A DNA stretch of 64,000 nt from Bacteroidales bacterium (GCA_016939365.1 JAFGHD010000020.1:33181-97180); one strand, 5' to 3'; numbered from the stretch's first letter, positions 9,341 to 19,130 are shown. The notes: a model not told the origin generated them from the letters alone. Program-made: numbers and translations.

Positions 9341-9370
9341 CAAAAATAGGAAATCAAAACCACCTGACAA
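9341..9370 (-). promoter_or_regulatory. Bacteroidota promoter for the secreted protein gene
   Basis: On the minus strand TTG (9370-9368) is followed after exactly 19 bases by TATTTTTG (9348-9341), an excellent match to TTG-N19-TAnnTTTG. The start of transcription would be near 9335, about 16 bases before the ATG at 9319. The -33 element lies inside the last codons of the preceding gene. Confidence 0.65.
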
Positions 9371-12300
9371 GGTTCAGATCATGCCTGTAAGGTAACAGCG
9401 GAGATTTAGGTGCAATCCGGAAGGCAAACTCAAATATACCGGAAGCTGTCATCGGGAAATCACACTCGTAGACAGCATACGGATTTTTCTTTTCCCGCAG
9501 ATCAAGTTCGTTTGTATACCAGGGACAATCCACATGATCATTGATCCGGCGTCCGAATATCACCTCTGCCCTGATTTCCTCAGGGGGTATTTCTCCGGTT
9601 TTCAGGACCAATGTGGCTTTGAAATTCTGCCCCATGGTCAGGGAACTCTGAATATTTCCGGGGATATCAATTGAAACCAGTTCAATGTCATCCCAGAACC
9701 GCCGGATCTTTCTTTTCCAGCCCGTGATCTCGCGAGCCAGGGTATAATCGTTGTGGATCAGTTTGGTGTTTCGCTGGCGGAGTTTATGGTAATATTGCCC
9801 GGTGTAATCATCCAGCATCCGCTTCATTGTGAAATGAGGTGCGATCTGGGCCATGCTGTTCCTTACAAATTTGAGCCAGCCACCCGGAATACCCTTATTG
9901 TTCCTGGTGAAAAAGAGGGGTATGATTTCCTCCTGAAGCAGGTTAAGGATTGTCTCTGCGTCAAGTTCGTCCTGATATTGTTGATTTGCATAAATCCTGG
10001 CTTCATTCAGGGCCCATCCTGCGTTTTCTTTGAAACCCTCCGACCACCAACCATCCAGGACGCTCAGGTTCAGCACTCCGTTCATCACAGCCTTCTGCCC
10101 GCTGGTTCCTGAGGCCTCCAGCGGTCTGGTCGGTGTATTCAGCCAGACGTCAACGCCTGCGATGAGATTTCGGGCCAGGTGCATATCATAATTCTCGAGG
10201 AAAATGACCTTTCCGAGAAAGCGTGGATTCTTCGAAATGGTCACGATCCTCTGGATCAGATCCTGACCCGGCTTGTCGTTGGGATGTGCCTTTCCTGCAA
10301 AGATGAAACGCACCGGGCGCTCGGGGTCATTGACGATCTCTTCCAGCCGGTCGGTGTTCCCAAAAAGGAGATGTGCCCTTTTATAGGTGGCAAATCTCCT
10401 GGCAAAACCAATATAAAGTGCCTCTTCGCTGATCTCATTCAGGGTTTCGATAATGATCCTCGGATTTTCCTGCCGTTTGGTCAGGTCGGAGTTGATCTTC
10501 TTTTTCAGAAAGCGGGTCATGACCGATTTGGAAGCCTTCCGTTCTTCCCAGAGTTCCTCATCTCCGATCTGAAACACCCGTTCCCAATGTTCCGGACTAT
10601 TGACCTGGCTGACGAAATCCTTCCCGAAATACTTCCTGTGGAGTTCCTGCCAATTGCGGGCTGTCCAGGTTCCGTAATGCACACCGTTGGTAACATGACC
10701 GATATGGAGTTCGCCAGGGAAATAGCCCGGGTACAGATCCCTGAAAATCTCACGGGTCACCCTTTCGTGGATTTTGCTGACCCCGTTTGCCTCCTGACAC
10801 AGCTTCATGGCCAGTATGCTCATTGAAAACCGTCCGTCCTGCGCACTTCCATCGATCTGTCCCATGTTCATGAACTCCCTCCAGGATATCCGCAGCCTGT
10901 CGGCATAGTGGGGAATATATGTACGAAGGATGTCTTCACTGAAGGTGTCATGGCCTGCCGGCACCGGCGTATGCGTTGTGAAAAGGGAAGATGACCGGAC
11001 TACCTCAAGAGCCACCTCAAAGGGAAGGTTGTCATACTGAACATACATCCGCAGTCTTTCAAGCCCGGCAAAGGAGGCATGTCCTTCGTTCAGATGGAGT
11101 ATATCGGGTTTCACGCCCATTGCGTCCAGAAGCCTCATACCCCCGACACCGAGCAACAGCTCCTGCTTGAAACGGTTCTCCCAGTCGCCGCCATAAAGAT
11201 GGTAAGTAATGGCCCGGTCTTCGGCCGTGTTTTCATCAATATCCGTATCCAGTAGGTAAAGCGGTATCCTCCCCACATCAACCCGCCATGCACGGGCTGT
11301 AAGAGACCTCCCTGGAAATACAATACTGATCTTCAGTGGATTGCCCTTGTCATCGTTGACCTCCTGAATGGGAAGTGTGGAGAACTTCTGCGGGATATAC
11401 AAGTTGAGCTGATCTCCATGAAGGGAGATGCTTTGCTGGAAATATCCATACCTGTAAAGGATACCGACACCGATCATGTGTACATTGGAATCACTTGCTT
11501 CCTTGAGGAAATCCCCGGCCAGAACACCGAGACCTCCCGAATAGATGGTTAGTGATTCATGCAGGCCATACTCCATGGAGAAATATGCGATCCGTGGATC
11601 ATTTCCAGGAAAATCCTGAGATATATATTCGTTGAATTGTTCCAGCACAGTGGCCAGTTTCTTCTGGAATCCCACATTTTTCTCAAGGTTTGCCCATTGT
11701 ACCGAGTCGAGCGAATCCAGCAGTGAGAGTGGGTTTTGCCTGTGCTTTTCCCATAAATCCACATCAATCAACCGGAAAAGCTCTTCCGCCTGGGGATTCC
11801 ATGACCACCACAGGTTCATGGCCAGTTTATGCAGAGCTTCCATCGATTCCGGATAGCTGGGACGGATATTTATCTGGCGCCACTCCGGCTCAAACCTTGG
11901 TAATCTGGGGGAAACGGGAGGAACGGCCTTTTCTGCAGCTTTCTTTGTAACGAACAGATCCTTCCTTCCTTCCACTTTTTCAAGGGCTACACTGTAGGCT
12001 TCCCTGTAATGATCATAAAGGGTATTCCATGTGATCCCGGCTGCAATTTCCAGTGCCTCCATTCTGGTGCTTTCCAGCATGTCCGGTGAATATGCGGCGA
12101 ACTGAAGAATGGCTTCGGCTATATCCCCTACGGCCTTCTCATCATTTCCATCCATCCGGTCAAGAATAGTCACGGCATTCGTTTTTCCCGGGAATTCACC
12201 GGCGACCCACTTGCCGAAGCCAGCCAGGGAGGTAGTTATGGTAGGTATCCCGAAAGCCACGCTTTCCATAGGTGTATAACCCCAGGGCTCGTAGTAGGAG

Positions 12301-13595
12301 GGAAACACGGTCTGGTCGAATCCCAGAAGGAAATGATAATAGGGTATGTTGAAGATGCCATCGTCTCCATTCAGGTATGCCGGGATGAAAAAAGCATTTA
12401 CAGCATCACCGGCTTTGTTGTGAATTCCTTTCTGCAAAAGGTTGCTGATGATCTGGTCTGAGGCGGGATCCATCAGCAAATGAGTCAAATAGATACTACC
12501 ACTCTGGGAATCAGGACTATTTTTGGGCTCCTCACTGAGAATATCCATTCTTGGTCCGGTCTGATATGCAGGTATGGCGAAGAAAACGAGAATCTGCCGT
12601 TCGGTCTTCCTGTCCCTGACTTTGGCCAGTGCATCAATCAGGAGGTCGATACCCTTGTTCCTGTATTCATAACGGCCGCTGGTGAGAACCAGCCAGGCAT
12701 TCCGGCCGATTTTACGGCCCAGGACAGCTTCGGCAACACGAATGATCCGGTTACGGATATCCTCCCGGCTGGTCTGGCGGGAAACGGGATCCGGGATGAG
12801 GCCGGGATCAAACCCGTTCGGGGTGATGATATCAGGCGATCGTTGCAGAAAGCGGCGACATTCGGAAGCGGTCACCTCACTCACAGTAGCAAAGGAATCA
12901 GCCTCCTGTGATGCGGTCTTTTCCAATGAGTGTTTGGAAACCACTCCAAAGCGCCTTATCAGCGACTCCAGATCAAGTTTATCGGGCTCATGGTAGAGGG
13001 GCAGCCCGTTACCTGCAATGGCACGGCCGGCAACTGTGGCATGGGTCGTGAAGACTGTGCCTACCTGAGGCACTTTATCCTTCAGGTAAAGCACCCCGGC
13101 GCCCGTCATCCACTCATGAAAATGAGCAATGACACGGTCTGAAGCTGACAAATAGTATTCATAAAAACTTTCGATCACCTTGCCTGCCGCATACCCAAAA
13201 AGGGCCGGTTCCACATAATCCCATTGTCCCTGGAGCGAGTCCAGTTTGTAAAGCTCCCAGAATTTGGAAAATATCCTGTCTTTTTCAGGGAAAAAGGGAG
13301 TAAAATCAACCAGGATGGCGATGGGTTTTCCCGGCACATTCCATCTTCCGACTCTCAGCCTCAGGCCTTCCTGCTCGGCCTTACTCCTCCATCCCGGCAA
13401 GAGAGACCTGTCCTCTGAGAAATCCGGGTGTTCCGGTGTTTCCTTCCAGACATCCGGGCCGATCATGAAATACCTCTCCTTAAGGTCTTTGACAACGATC
13501 GGTGCCTTGCTGGAAATTACGGTATAAATTCCACCGATCTTGTTGCACACTTCCCAACTGATCTCAAATAGATAATCCGGTCTGTTCAATTTCAT
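9354..13595 (-). CDS. Glycogen synthase (GT3-like) fused to alpha-glucan phosphorylase (GT35)
   Basis: A two-enzyme chain of about 1,413 residues. Residues about 1-560 are a eukaryote-type glycogen synthase (SWEVCNKIGGIYTV at the N-terminus, FTTHATVAGRAIAGNG near 185, and the donor-site signature YYEPWGYTPMES near 435). After a short linker, residues about 580-1,410 are a short-type alpha-glucan phosphorylase with YFSMEYGLHESL, YSGGLGVLAGD and the PLP-lysine motif EASGTSGQK near 1,160, plus a C-terminal beta domain. The first half adds glucose from nucleotide sugar; the second releases glucose-1-phosphate. The start at 13595 is chosen because a promoter element lies between it and an in-frame upstream start at 13655, and because the synthase family begins here. 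Cytoplasmic. Confidence 0.93.
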   Translation of the reverse strand: MKLNRPDYLFEISWEVCNKIGGIYTVISSKAPIVVKDLKERYFMIGPDVWKETPEHPDFSEDRSLLPGWRSKAEQEGLRLRVGRWNVPGKPIAILVDFTPFFPEKDRIFSKFWELYKLDSLQGQWDYVEPALFGYAAGKVIESFYEYYLSASDRVIAHFHEWMTGAGVLYLKDKVPQVGTVFTTHATVAGRAIAGNGLPLYHEPDKLDLESLIRRFGVVSKHSLEKTASQEADSFATVSEVTASECRRFLQRSPDIITPNGFDPGLIPDPVSRQTSREDIRNRIIRVAEAVLGRKIGRNAWLVLTSGRYEYRNKGIDLLIDALAKVRDRKTERQILVFFAIPAYQTGPRMDILSEEPKNSPDSQSGSIYLTHLLMDPASDQIISNLLQKGIHNKAGDAVNAFFIPAYLNGDDGIFNIPYYHFLLGFDQTVFPSYYEPWGYTPMESVAFGIPTITTSLAGFGKWVAGEFPGKTNAVTILDRMDGNDEKAVGDIAEAILQFAAYSPDMLESTRMEALEIAAGITWNTLYDHYREAYSVALEKVEGRKDLFVTKKAAEKAVPPVSPRLPRFEPEWRQINIRPSYPESMEALHKLAMNLWWSWNPQAEELFRLIDVDLWEKHRQNPLSLLDSLDSVQWANLEKNVGFQKKLATVLEQFNEYISQDFPGNDPRIAYFSMEYGLHESLTIYSGGLGVLAGDFLKEASDSNVHMIGVGILYRYGYFQQSISLHGDQLNLYIPQKFSTLPIQEVNDDKGNPLKISIVFPGRSLTARAWRVDVGRIPLYLLDTDIDENTAEDRAITYHLYGGDWENRFKQELLLGVGGMRLLDAMGVKPDILHLNEGHASFAGLERLRMYVQYDNLPFEVALEVVRSSSLFTTHTPVPAGHDTFSEDILRTYIPHYADRLRISWREFMNMGQIDGSAQDGRFSMSILAMKLCQEANGVSKIHERVTREIFRDLYPGYFPGELHIGHVTNGVHYGTWTARNWQELHRKYFGKDFVSQVNSPEHWERVFQIGDEELWEERKASKSVMTRFLKKKINSDLTKRQENPRIIIETLNEISEEALYIGFARRFATYKRAHLLFGNTDRLEEIVNDPERPVRFIFAGKAHPNDKPGQDLIQRIVTISKNPRFLGKVIFLENYDMHLARNLIAGVDVWLNTPTRPLEASGTSGQKAVMNGVLNLSVLDGWWSEGFKENAGWALNEARIYANQQYQDELDAETILNLLQEEIIPLFFTRNNKGIPGGWLKFVRNSMAQIAPHFTMKRMLDDYTGQYYHKLRQRNTKLIHNDYTLAREITGWKRKIRRFWDDIELVSIDIPGNIQSSLTMGQNFKATLVLKTGEIPPEEIRAEVIFGRRINDHVDCPWYTNELDLREKKNPYAVYECDFPMTASGIFEFAFRIAPKSPLLPYRHDLNLVRWF

Positions 13596-13622
13596 CGTTC
13601 CTGTTTCATCATTTAGTCCGGG

Positions 13623-13630
13623 CAAAAATA
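13623..13630 (-). promoter_or_regulatory. Probable -7 element for the synthase-phosphorylase gene
   Basis: Minus-strand TATTTTTG matches TAnnTTTG, 28 bases before the ATG at 13595. No correctly spaced TTG is seen. Its position argues for the shorter protein start and suggests that this gene can be transcribed separately from the GH57 gene 195 bases upstream. Confidence 0.4.
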
Positions 13631-13790
13631 TCCCTTTGATTTTCTTTACGGACACATTTCTTCTTCATATAAGAAATGCGCCATCAATACCACCTGTTTA
13701 TAAGCCATGCAAATCCAAAAGGAGACTCTTATGTCCATAATCAGCATTGATCACCGCCGGAAACGGGAAGCCGGTGAGTCCGGCGGGGTT

Positions 13791-15320
13791 TCAGGAAATA
13801 TCAGAAAGGATAGCTGATAACCTTGACAAAGCCTGTCTGATCCGTGTACGTCCTGCCTCGGCGGCGTCTTCCGACATCTCTTTCACCTTCTTTTTCTTCC
13901 CTTCACTGATATATTTCATCACCCGTTCCGTTGCAGCCGGATCGATTTCCCTGATAAGGACAGATAAATCGAACGGGTCAGCCTTGCTGATAAACTTCCT
14001 GAGGTCCTTGACTTTCAGCCCCAACAAATCAGGGTATGCAACCGTTTTTCCGGGTCTCATCACAGCGGAGACTTTGACGGATGGTGCGGTTGATCTGACG
14101 CGGATTCCGGAAGCCGGACCCGGCATGTCTTCCTGGACGGCTTCATCCAGTCTGATCATAAAATCAGACAGGACATTCATGTAATTGATAAAAGCTTCGT
14201 AGGGTGTCGCGTAAGGGTTGAAGTACCTGTGGACATCGCCGTCGGAGAACCATTTGGTACACATGTAGTAAAAATGGTCGCTCGCCTGAAGATTGTTCCA
14301 GTCGTTCAGTAGCCGGCCGTCCCTGCACTGACGGACTTGATCTGAAATGCTGTAGAGTCTCGCGAATGCCTCATCCTGCATCTCATTGCCCAGCCAGGCG
14401 GTCAGGTCCCGTTCCTCGTCGGCCCAGGATATCGGGTGCGGAACGGATATTTCAGCAACAGGCCGGTGCATGGAGGACAATTCAGCGGGAGTCCGGAAAG
14501 CAAAATCAGAATCCTTTAGCAACATTCCGGGTAGGGATTCCATGAACTGGAAAATACCCGAATCAGCCGGCTGATGCTCTCCCAGGGTCTCGTAATCAAT
14601 GAAAATATTTACGATTTCCTGATCCTGATCCAGGTTGTTGATCCATCCCGCATATTTTTCTGCAGTGAGCGGCCATTCATTCCAGCTTTTGTCTGAAAAC
14701 CGGAAGGCAATATCATCACTCAACCTGAAATTCTTGAGGAGCAGGTTCAGCCCTGTCCTGGTCGGATTACGATACAGATAATTCGGGCTTTTCCATCCGA
14801 GTATGTGTTTAGCCCCCTCAGTAAGCAAAGTATTATATCCCATATCATACACCATCTCTCCGATCTGATCGGAGTAAACCAGCTCGGTATTCCTGAAAGT
14901 AGCAGGCCTGATGCCAAAAAGCTCATTCATTTTGTGGCTGTGGGCCTCCACCTGGCGGATGAATTCCTCTTTGCTGACCAGGGATGCAAGCGAATGGGCA
15001 TAGGTCTCGGTGAGAAATTCCACAGATCCGGTAGCAGCAAGTTCCTTAAAGCTATCGAGCACAGCAGGGGCAAACATCTCAAACTGATCGACCGCCAGAC
15101 CCGAAATGGAGTAACTGATCCGGAACCGGTCCCCGTATTTTCCGATCAGGTTGAGCATCATTCTGTTGGCAGGCAGATAACATTTGTCCGCGATCCTTTG
15201 CATGATAGACCGGTTGAGGAAATCATCGTAATAATAATGATCTGAACCAATGTCGAAAAACCGGTAGGTTCTCAGCCTGAAAGGCTGGTGTACCTGAAAG
15301 TACAGACAGATTGATCTCAT
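13791..15320 (-). CDS. GH57 family alpha-amylase / glucan-active enzyme
   Basis: A 509-residue cytoplasmic protein. It opens with the GH57 signature CLYFQVHQPFRL and has the nucleophile region TFRNTELVYSDQ near residue 140-150 (Glu) and the acid/base region NIFIDYETLGEHQ near 240 (Asp). The ~100 C-terminal residues (after about 400) form a charged, helical tail rich in Lys/Arg/Asp that is not part of the catalytic fold. GH57 enzymes hydrolyse or rearrange alpha-1,4-glucans. The ATG at 15320 shares one base with the stop of the upstream GT4 gene (TGATG), so translation is coupled. This makes it part of the glycogen-remodelling operon. Confidence 0.92.
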   Translation of the reverse strand: MRSICLYFQVHQPFRLRTYRFFDIGSDHYYYDDFLNRSIMQRIADKCYLPANRMMLNLIGKYGDRFRISYSISGLAVDQFEMFAPAVLDSFKELAATGSVEFLTETYAHSLASLVSKEEFIRQVEAHSHKMNELFGIRPATFRNTELVYSDQIGEMVYDMGYNTLLTEGAKHILGWKSPNYLYRNPTRTGLNLLLKNFRLSDDIAFRFSDKSWNEWPLTAEKYAGWINNLDQDQEIVNIFIDYETLGEHQPADSGIFQFMESLPGMLLKDSDFAFRTPAELSSMHRPVAEISVPHPISWADEERDLTAWLGNEMQDEAFARLYSISDQVRQCRDGRLLNDWNNLQASDHFYYMCTKWFSDGDVHRYFNPYATPYEAFINYMNVLSDFMIRLDEAVQEDMPGPASGIRVRSTAPSVKVSAVMRPGKTVAYPDLLGLKVKDLRKFISKADPFDLSVLIREIDPAATERVMKYISEGKKKKVKEMSEDAAEAGRTRIRQALSRLSAILSDIS

Positions 15321-16624
15321 CAAATATGATTTTCTTTGCTATTGGCAACAACATCCCTGTACACTTCCACAATATGGGATGCAGCATTTTCCCACTTCAG
15401 ATGATCAACTTCAGCCCGGCCATACCGAACAAACATCTTGGAGAGTGCCGGATAATGGATCAGGCCATAAATGGCATCTGCCATACCATTGACATCCCAG
15501 AAATCCACCTTGATGGCATGCTTGAGTACTTCCGCCACGCCGGATTGCTTGGAGACAACAACGGGCACATTGGTTCTCATAGCTTCCAGGGGAACCAGCC
15601 CGAAGGGTTCTGATACGGATGGCATGACAAAGACATCGCTCATGGCGAACATCCTGTCCACATCATCTCCCCTCAGAAAACCTGCGAAGTGGAACCTGTC
15701 GGCTATTTTCAGCTGTGCTACGCGCCGTACCATTTTATACAGCAAATCCCCTGAACCGGCCATAACAAAACGGATATTACGGTCTCTGGTGAGCACCTTA
15801 TGTGCTGCTTCAATAAAATACTCAGGTCCTTTCTGGAAAGTGATCCTGCCCAGAAATGAAACAATATACTCCCTGACGTTTTTTTGTGTGTTGAGCAATT
15901 CAGGTTTCTCAATTGTTTCAATGGCATTATGTACAGTGACCACCTTATCGGGATTGATACCATACCGGTCGATCACAATACGGCGGGTAAGGTGGCTGAC
16001 TGCGATGACACAGTCGGCGGCCTCCATTCCGCGACGTTCAATATCATAGACCAGGGAGTTGATATTTTCACCAGATCTGTCAAATTCCGTTGCATGAATA
16101 TGGACAACCAGGGGTTTTCCGCTCATTCTTTTCGCGGCAATACCGGCATAATAAGTCAACCAGTCGTGGGAATGGATAATGTCGAACTCATGCTGGGCGG
16201 CAATGGCACCACCTACCAGTGCATACCTTGACACCTCCTCCATCAGGTTCTGTCCGTATTTACCTGAAAAGTGGTATTTTGCTGAGAACACCCGGTTCCG
16301 GAGTTCTTTTTCTTCCCTGACGGTTTCGCGGTATATTCGTTCAAATTCCTCCGGGCCCAGATAGGGAACCAGGTTGGCTCCCACTTCGATATAGCTGAGG
16401 TTGTGTGCCAGCTGGCGGAATTCCTGGTCATAGATGTTCACAGCTACATCACTTGCATTGATGAGACGGACTGCCTGCTGGTCTTCATCGCCGAAGGCTC
16501 TGGGAACCACAAAAAGAACCTGAACGCCGTGCTTCATCAGGCCTTTGGTCATCCCATAGCATGCGGTGCCCAGCCCCCCTGAGATATGGGGTGGAAACTC
16601 CCAGCCGAACATCAGTACCCTCAT
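15320..16624 (-). CDS. GT4 glycosyltransferase, starch/glycogen synthase-like
   Basis: A 434-residue GT-B glycosyltransferase. The N-terminus MRVLMFGWEFPPHISGGLGT has the Gly-Gly-Leu-Gly loop of bacterial glycogen synthases and related GT4 enzymes; DIIHSHDWLTYYAG near 155 and SVSEPFGLVPLEAMR near 340 (the E-x7-E donor-binding signature) complete the fold. By context it probably transfers glucose to an alpha-glucan or maltodextrin primer, but other acceptors are possible. It overlaps the debranching-enzyme stop by four bases (ATGA) and the GH57 start by one, forming a tightly coupled three-gene operon. Cytoplasmic. Confidence 0.9.
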   Translation of the reverse strand: MRVLMFGWEFPPHISGGLGTACYGMTKGLMKHGVQVLFVVPRAFGDEDQQAVRLINASDVAVNIYDQEFRQLAHNLSYIEVGANLVPYLGPEEFERIYRETVREEKELRNRVFSAKYHFSGKYGQNLMEEVSRYALVGGAIAAQHEFDIIHSHDWLTYYAGIAAKRMSGKPLVVHIHATEFDRSGENINSLVYDIERRGMEAADCVIAVSHLTRRIVIDRYGINPDKVVTVHNAIETIEKPELLNTQKNVREYIVSFLGRITFQKGPEYFIEAAHKVLTRDRNIRFVMAGSGDLLYKMVRRVAQLKIADRFHFAGFLRGDDVDRMFAMSDVFVMPSVSEPFGLVPLEAMRTNVPVVVSKQSGVAEVLKHAIKVDFWDVNGMADAIYGLIHYPALSKMFVRYGRAEVDHLKWENAASHIVEVYRDVVANSKENHI

Positions 16625-18582
16625 GATGCAACAGTGTGTTTACAAAGGATATCAATGAGATATTTCATTCTTAAAAGCTCGGCCACACTCCATGCCTGTG
16701 AGATTGAGCCCCTTGGTCTGTGGGGAGGGTCTCCATCATAAATCTCAGAAATACTGCCCACTCCATGTTCAGCCAGCTCATCTTCAAAACCATAGTAAAG
16801 CTTTCTAATGAGCGGCAATCCTGATCTCCCGTGAAGGCGGAGATATCCTTCGGCAAAATGGCCCAACATCCATGGAAAAACGGATCCCTGATGATAGGCT
16901 GTATCACGCTGGGCGGAACTTCCTTCATATATGCCCCTGTATTCCGGATGATCGGGGGCGAGAGATCTTAATCCCCTGATTGTCAATAGCTCACTTTCAA
17001 TATGATCGAACACCTTTTTCCTGACATCCTCAGGAACAGGGGAATAAAGCAGGGATGCGGTAAAAATCTGGTTTGGTCTGAAACTCCAGTCCGGCTTCCC
17101 GTTATACACTACATCGGCCAGGTATCCTTTCTCCTCATTCCAAAAAACCTTCATGAATGATGCTGGAATACTCCGTGCCAGCTCCAGCCAATCTGAGACA
17201 GCCCCCTGATACTTTGAATCCCTGAAAAGATCCAGGGTAAACATGATGGCATGATACCATAGGGCATTGAGATCAACAGCCAGGCCAGTGCGCGGTGTAA
17301 CGGGCATCCCTTCCACCACGGCATTCATCCATGTCACGGGTTTCCCCTCTATGCCTGCACCCAAAAGTCCATCCTCCTGCATATGGATCTGGTGTGAAGT
17401 CCCCTTTCGGTATTCCGAGAGTATCATCCGGATCAGTTCCCCGTAACGCTTCCTGATCCTTTCACGGTCACCCGTGAACTGCACGTATTGCTGCAAAGCC
17501 CAGATGAACCACAGTGATGTGTCTGCGGACTCGTAAAATGATTCATTCCCCTTTCTGTAATCAGGGAAAAAAGGGCCCTTCATGCGACGGACCATGGTGT
17601 CGATAACAGAGAAGAAAGTCAGGTGGTCATTGCGGGTGAGCATAAGGCCGGGAATTGAGATGAATGTGTCGCGGCCGATCACATCAAACCAGGGGTAGCC
17701 GGCAATGATTTCAGTATCTCCGTTGCGCCTGATGACAAACTGGTCTCCCGAATTATGAAGGCAGTGCTCAAAACTGTCACGGGGGGTCCTCGATCTGAGT
17801 TCCTTACTGAAAAGCCTTTTCAGCGTGGAGGGATCCTTGCCGGAAATCCCGGCTGAAAACATCACACTCTCCCCCTTTTTTATGTCCAGCTCGAAGTATC
17901 CGGGGACCCACAGATCTTCCTTGAAATCATATCCCCGTTCCTCCTCCCGGTCATATTCCAGGCCGAAATACCAGTCCGGGGCATGGTGATACTCCACCTG
18001 TTTGGAGAACTGCATGTAAACGGGTGTGTAGTTAGGGTACAAGCTCATCATGATCCCGTTGGGAATGGAATCATACCCGGTACGCACATCGGAATTTGCG
18101 CTGCTCAGCATGTGGCGCTGTCTGAATGCCAGGAAAGGCCTTAAGCGGAGTTTTGTGGGAGAATGGGCTTCTACCAAACTGTACCTGATCAGGATTCGGT
18201 CGTCAATGGAGGAAAAAACCCGCTCGACCGTCAGTACCACCCCGCCAACGGTGTAGGTCAGATGCGGAATCGGATCCGATCTGAAATCCCTGATGTATTT
18301 GTGCCCTTTCGGATTGTACAGGTTATTCCGGTACTTGTGTATGCCGAGGTTGAATTCAGCATTACGCTGTATTACAGTAACATCCAGAGAAGAAAGCAAA
18401 ACATGAAGCTCGTGATCGATCTCCGGTTGACGAACGATCAGTAATCCATGATACTTCCTTGTATTACAGCCAACAATCGTCGTTGTCGCAAACGACCCCA
18501 TACGGTTTGACCTGATAAGCTCCTTCGAGAGTGAATACTCAAGATTGACCAGTTCATTCTTATCAAATTCAATATATCCCAT
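16621..18582 (-). CDS. Glycogen debranching enzyme (amylo-alpha-1,6-glucosidase, GH133-like)
   Basis: A 653-residue protein. Residues about 1-260 match the bacterial GDE N-terminal beta domain (SNRMGSFATTTIVGCNTRKYHGLL near 25). Residues about 270-645 are the (alpha/alpha)6 amylo-alpha-1,6-glucosidase domain with AGYPWFDVIGRDTFIS near 295, DTSLWFIWALQ near 350 and AYHQGSVFPWMLGHF near 585. It removes alpha-1,6-linked glucose stubs from glycogen. It is the first gene of the coupled operon that continues with GT4 and GH57 and has a -7 element 29 bases upstream. The close packing with a synthase-like enzyme suggests joint control of glycogen structure. Confidence 0.93.
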   Translation of the reverse strand: MGYIEFDKNELVNLEYSLSKELIRSNRMGSFATTTIVGCNTRKYHGLLIVRQPEIDHELHVLLSSLDVTVIQRNAEFNLGIHKYRNNLYNPKGHKYIRDFRSDPIPHLTYTVGGVVLTVERVFSSIDDRILIRYSLVEAHSPTKLRLRPFLAFRQRHMLSSANSDVRTGYDSIPNGIMMSLYPNYTPVYMQFSKQVEYHHAPDWYFGLEYDREEERGYDFKEDLWVPGYFELDIKKGESVMFSAGISGKDPSTLKRLFSKELRSRTPRDSFEHCLHNSGDQFVIRRNGDTEIIAGYPWFDVIGRDTFISIPGLMLTRNDHLTFFSVIDTMVRRMKGPFFPDYRKGNESFYESADTSLWFIWALQQYVQFTGDRERIRKRYGELIRMILSEYRKGTSHQIHMQEDGLLGAGIEGKPVTWMNAVVEGMPVTPRTGLAVDLNALWYHAIMFTLDLFRDSKYQGAVSDWLELARSIPASFMKVFWNEEKGYLADVVYNGKPDWSFRPNQIFTASLLYSPVPEDVRKKVFDHIESELLTIRGLRSLAPDHPEYRGIYEGSSAQRDTAYHQGSVFPWMLGHFAEGYLRLHGRSGLPLIRKLYYGFEDELAEHGVGSISEIYDGDPPHRPRGSISQAWSVAELLRMKYLIDILCKHTVAS

Positions 18583-18610
18583 CGCGCAGTTCGTGAGTAT
18601 TTATACCTGA

Positions 18611-18618
18611 CAAATATA
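18611..18618 (-). promoter_or_regulatory. Probable -7 element of the glycogen operon
   Basis: Minus-strand TATATTTG matches TAnnTTTG, 29 bases before the debranching-enzyme ATG at 18582. A correctly spaced TTG is not evident. Confidence 0.42.
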
Positions 18619-18715
18619 GAACAAAACCTCCACCCTTTGTGACAGGGTGCCATGGAAGAGAAAAACAATTACACATACATGTGATCACTGCCCGGGAGAC
18701 AGACGGTGAACTGGC

Positions 18716-18940
18716 TCATCGAAAGAAATTGCGCCGGATGTCATGAAGTCTCTTTAGAGAATAAACTGCTGCCGCGACCATGATCCATAAGATGCCGCCA
18801 TCCATCGGTGCCCCTCCTCCAACCGGCAAATCTCCTGAACCGGGACCACCTCCGGGATTGGGAGGTTCATCGGGAAAAACTGATGATGAAACGAGAACAA
18901 AGAATATCACAATAAGCAATGTCGCTGGTATTTTTTTCAT
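18716..18940 (-). CDS. Small PID-CTERM-like sorted protein
   Basis: A 74-residue protein from the ATG at 18940 (two earlier in-frame starts would add up to 11 residues). It has a signal peptide (MKKIPATLLIVIFFVLVSSS), a short Pro/Gly-rich middle (PPNPGGGPGSGDLP), the motif GGAPMDGG, one hydrophobic helix and a basic tail ending RRNFFR. This tripartite order, motif then helix then positive residues, is that of the PID-CTERM family of Bacteroidota sorting signals. Almost the whole mature protein is sorting signal, so its function may lie in the membrane anchor itself. It faces away from the copper operon and shares its upstream region. Confidence 0.6.
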   Translation of the reverse strand: MKKIPATLLIVIFFVLVSSSVFPDEPPNPGGGPGSGDLPVGGGAPMDGGILWIMVAAAVYSLKRLHDIRRNFFR

Positions 18941-19130
18941 AAGCCTATTCATTAATATAGGTATCCAATTCAATATGACAAAACATCAAACCATCCGCAC
19001 ACGGAAAAGTTACCGACCGTAACGATCAAATTCCATGCAAAACTTTAATCCCACCTTCTTTCCGTTACTTACTCCTTCGAACTGCATGAAATATTCCATT
19101 CCTGGGAACAGGTAAGACCAAATTGAAACC

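Noticed and set aside
13596-13655. Longer N-terminus for the synthase-phosphorylase fusion
   Set aside because: A -7 promoter element lies within this extension and the family starts at 13595.
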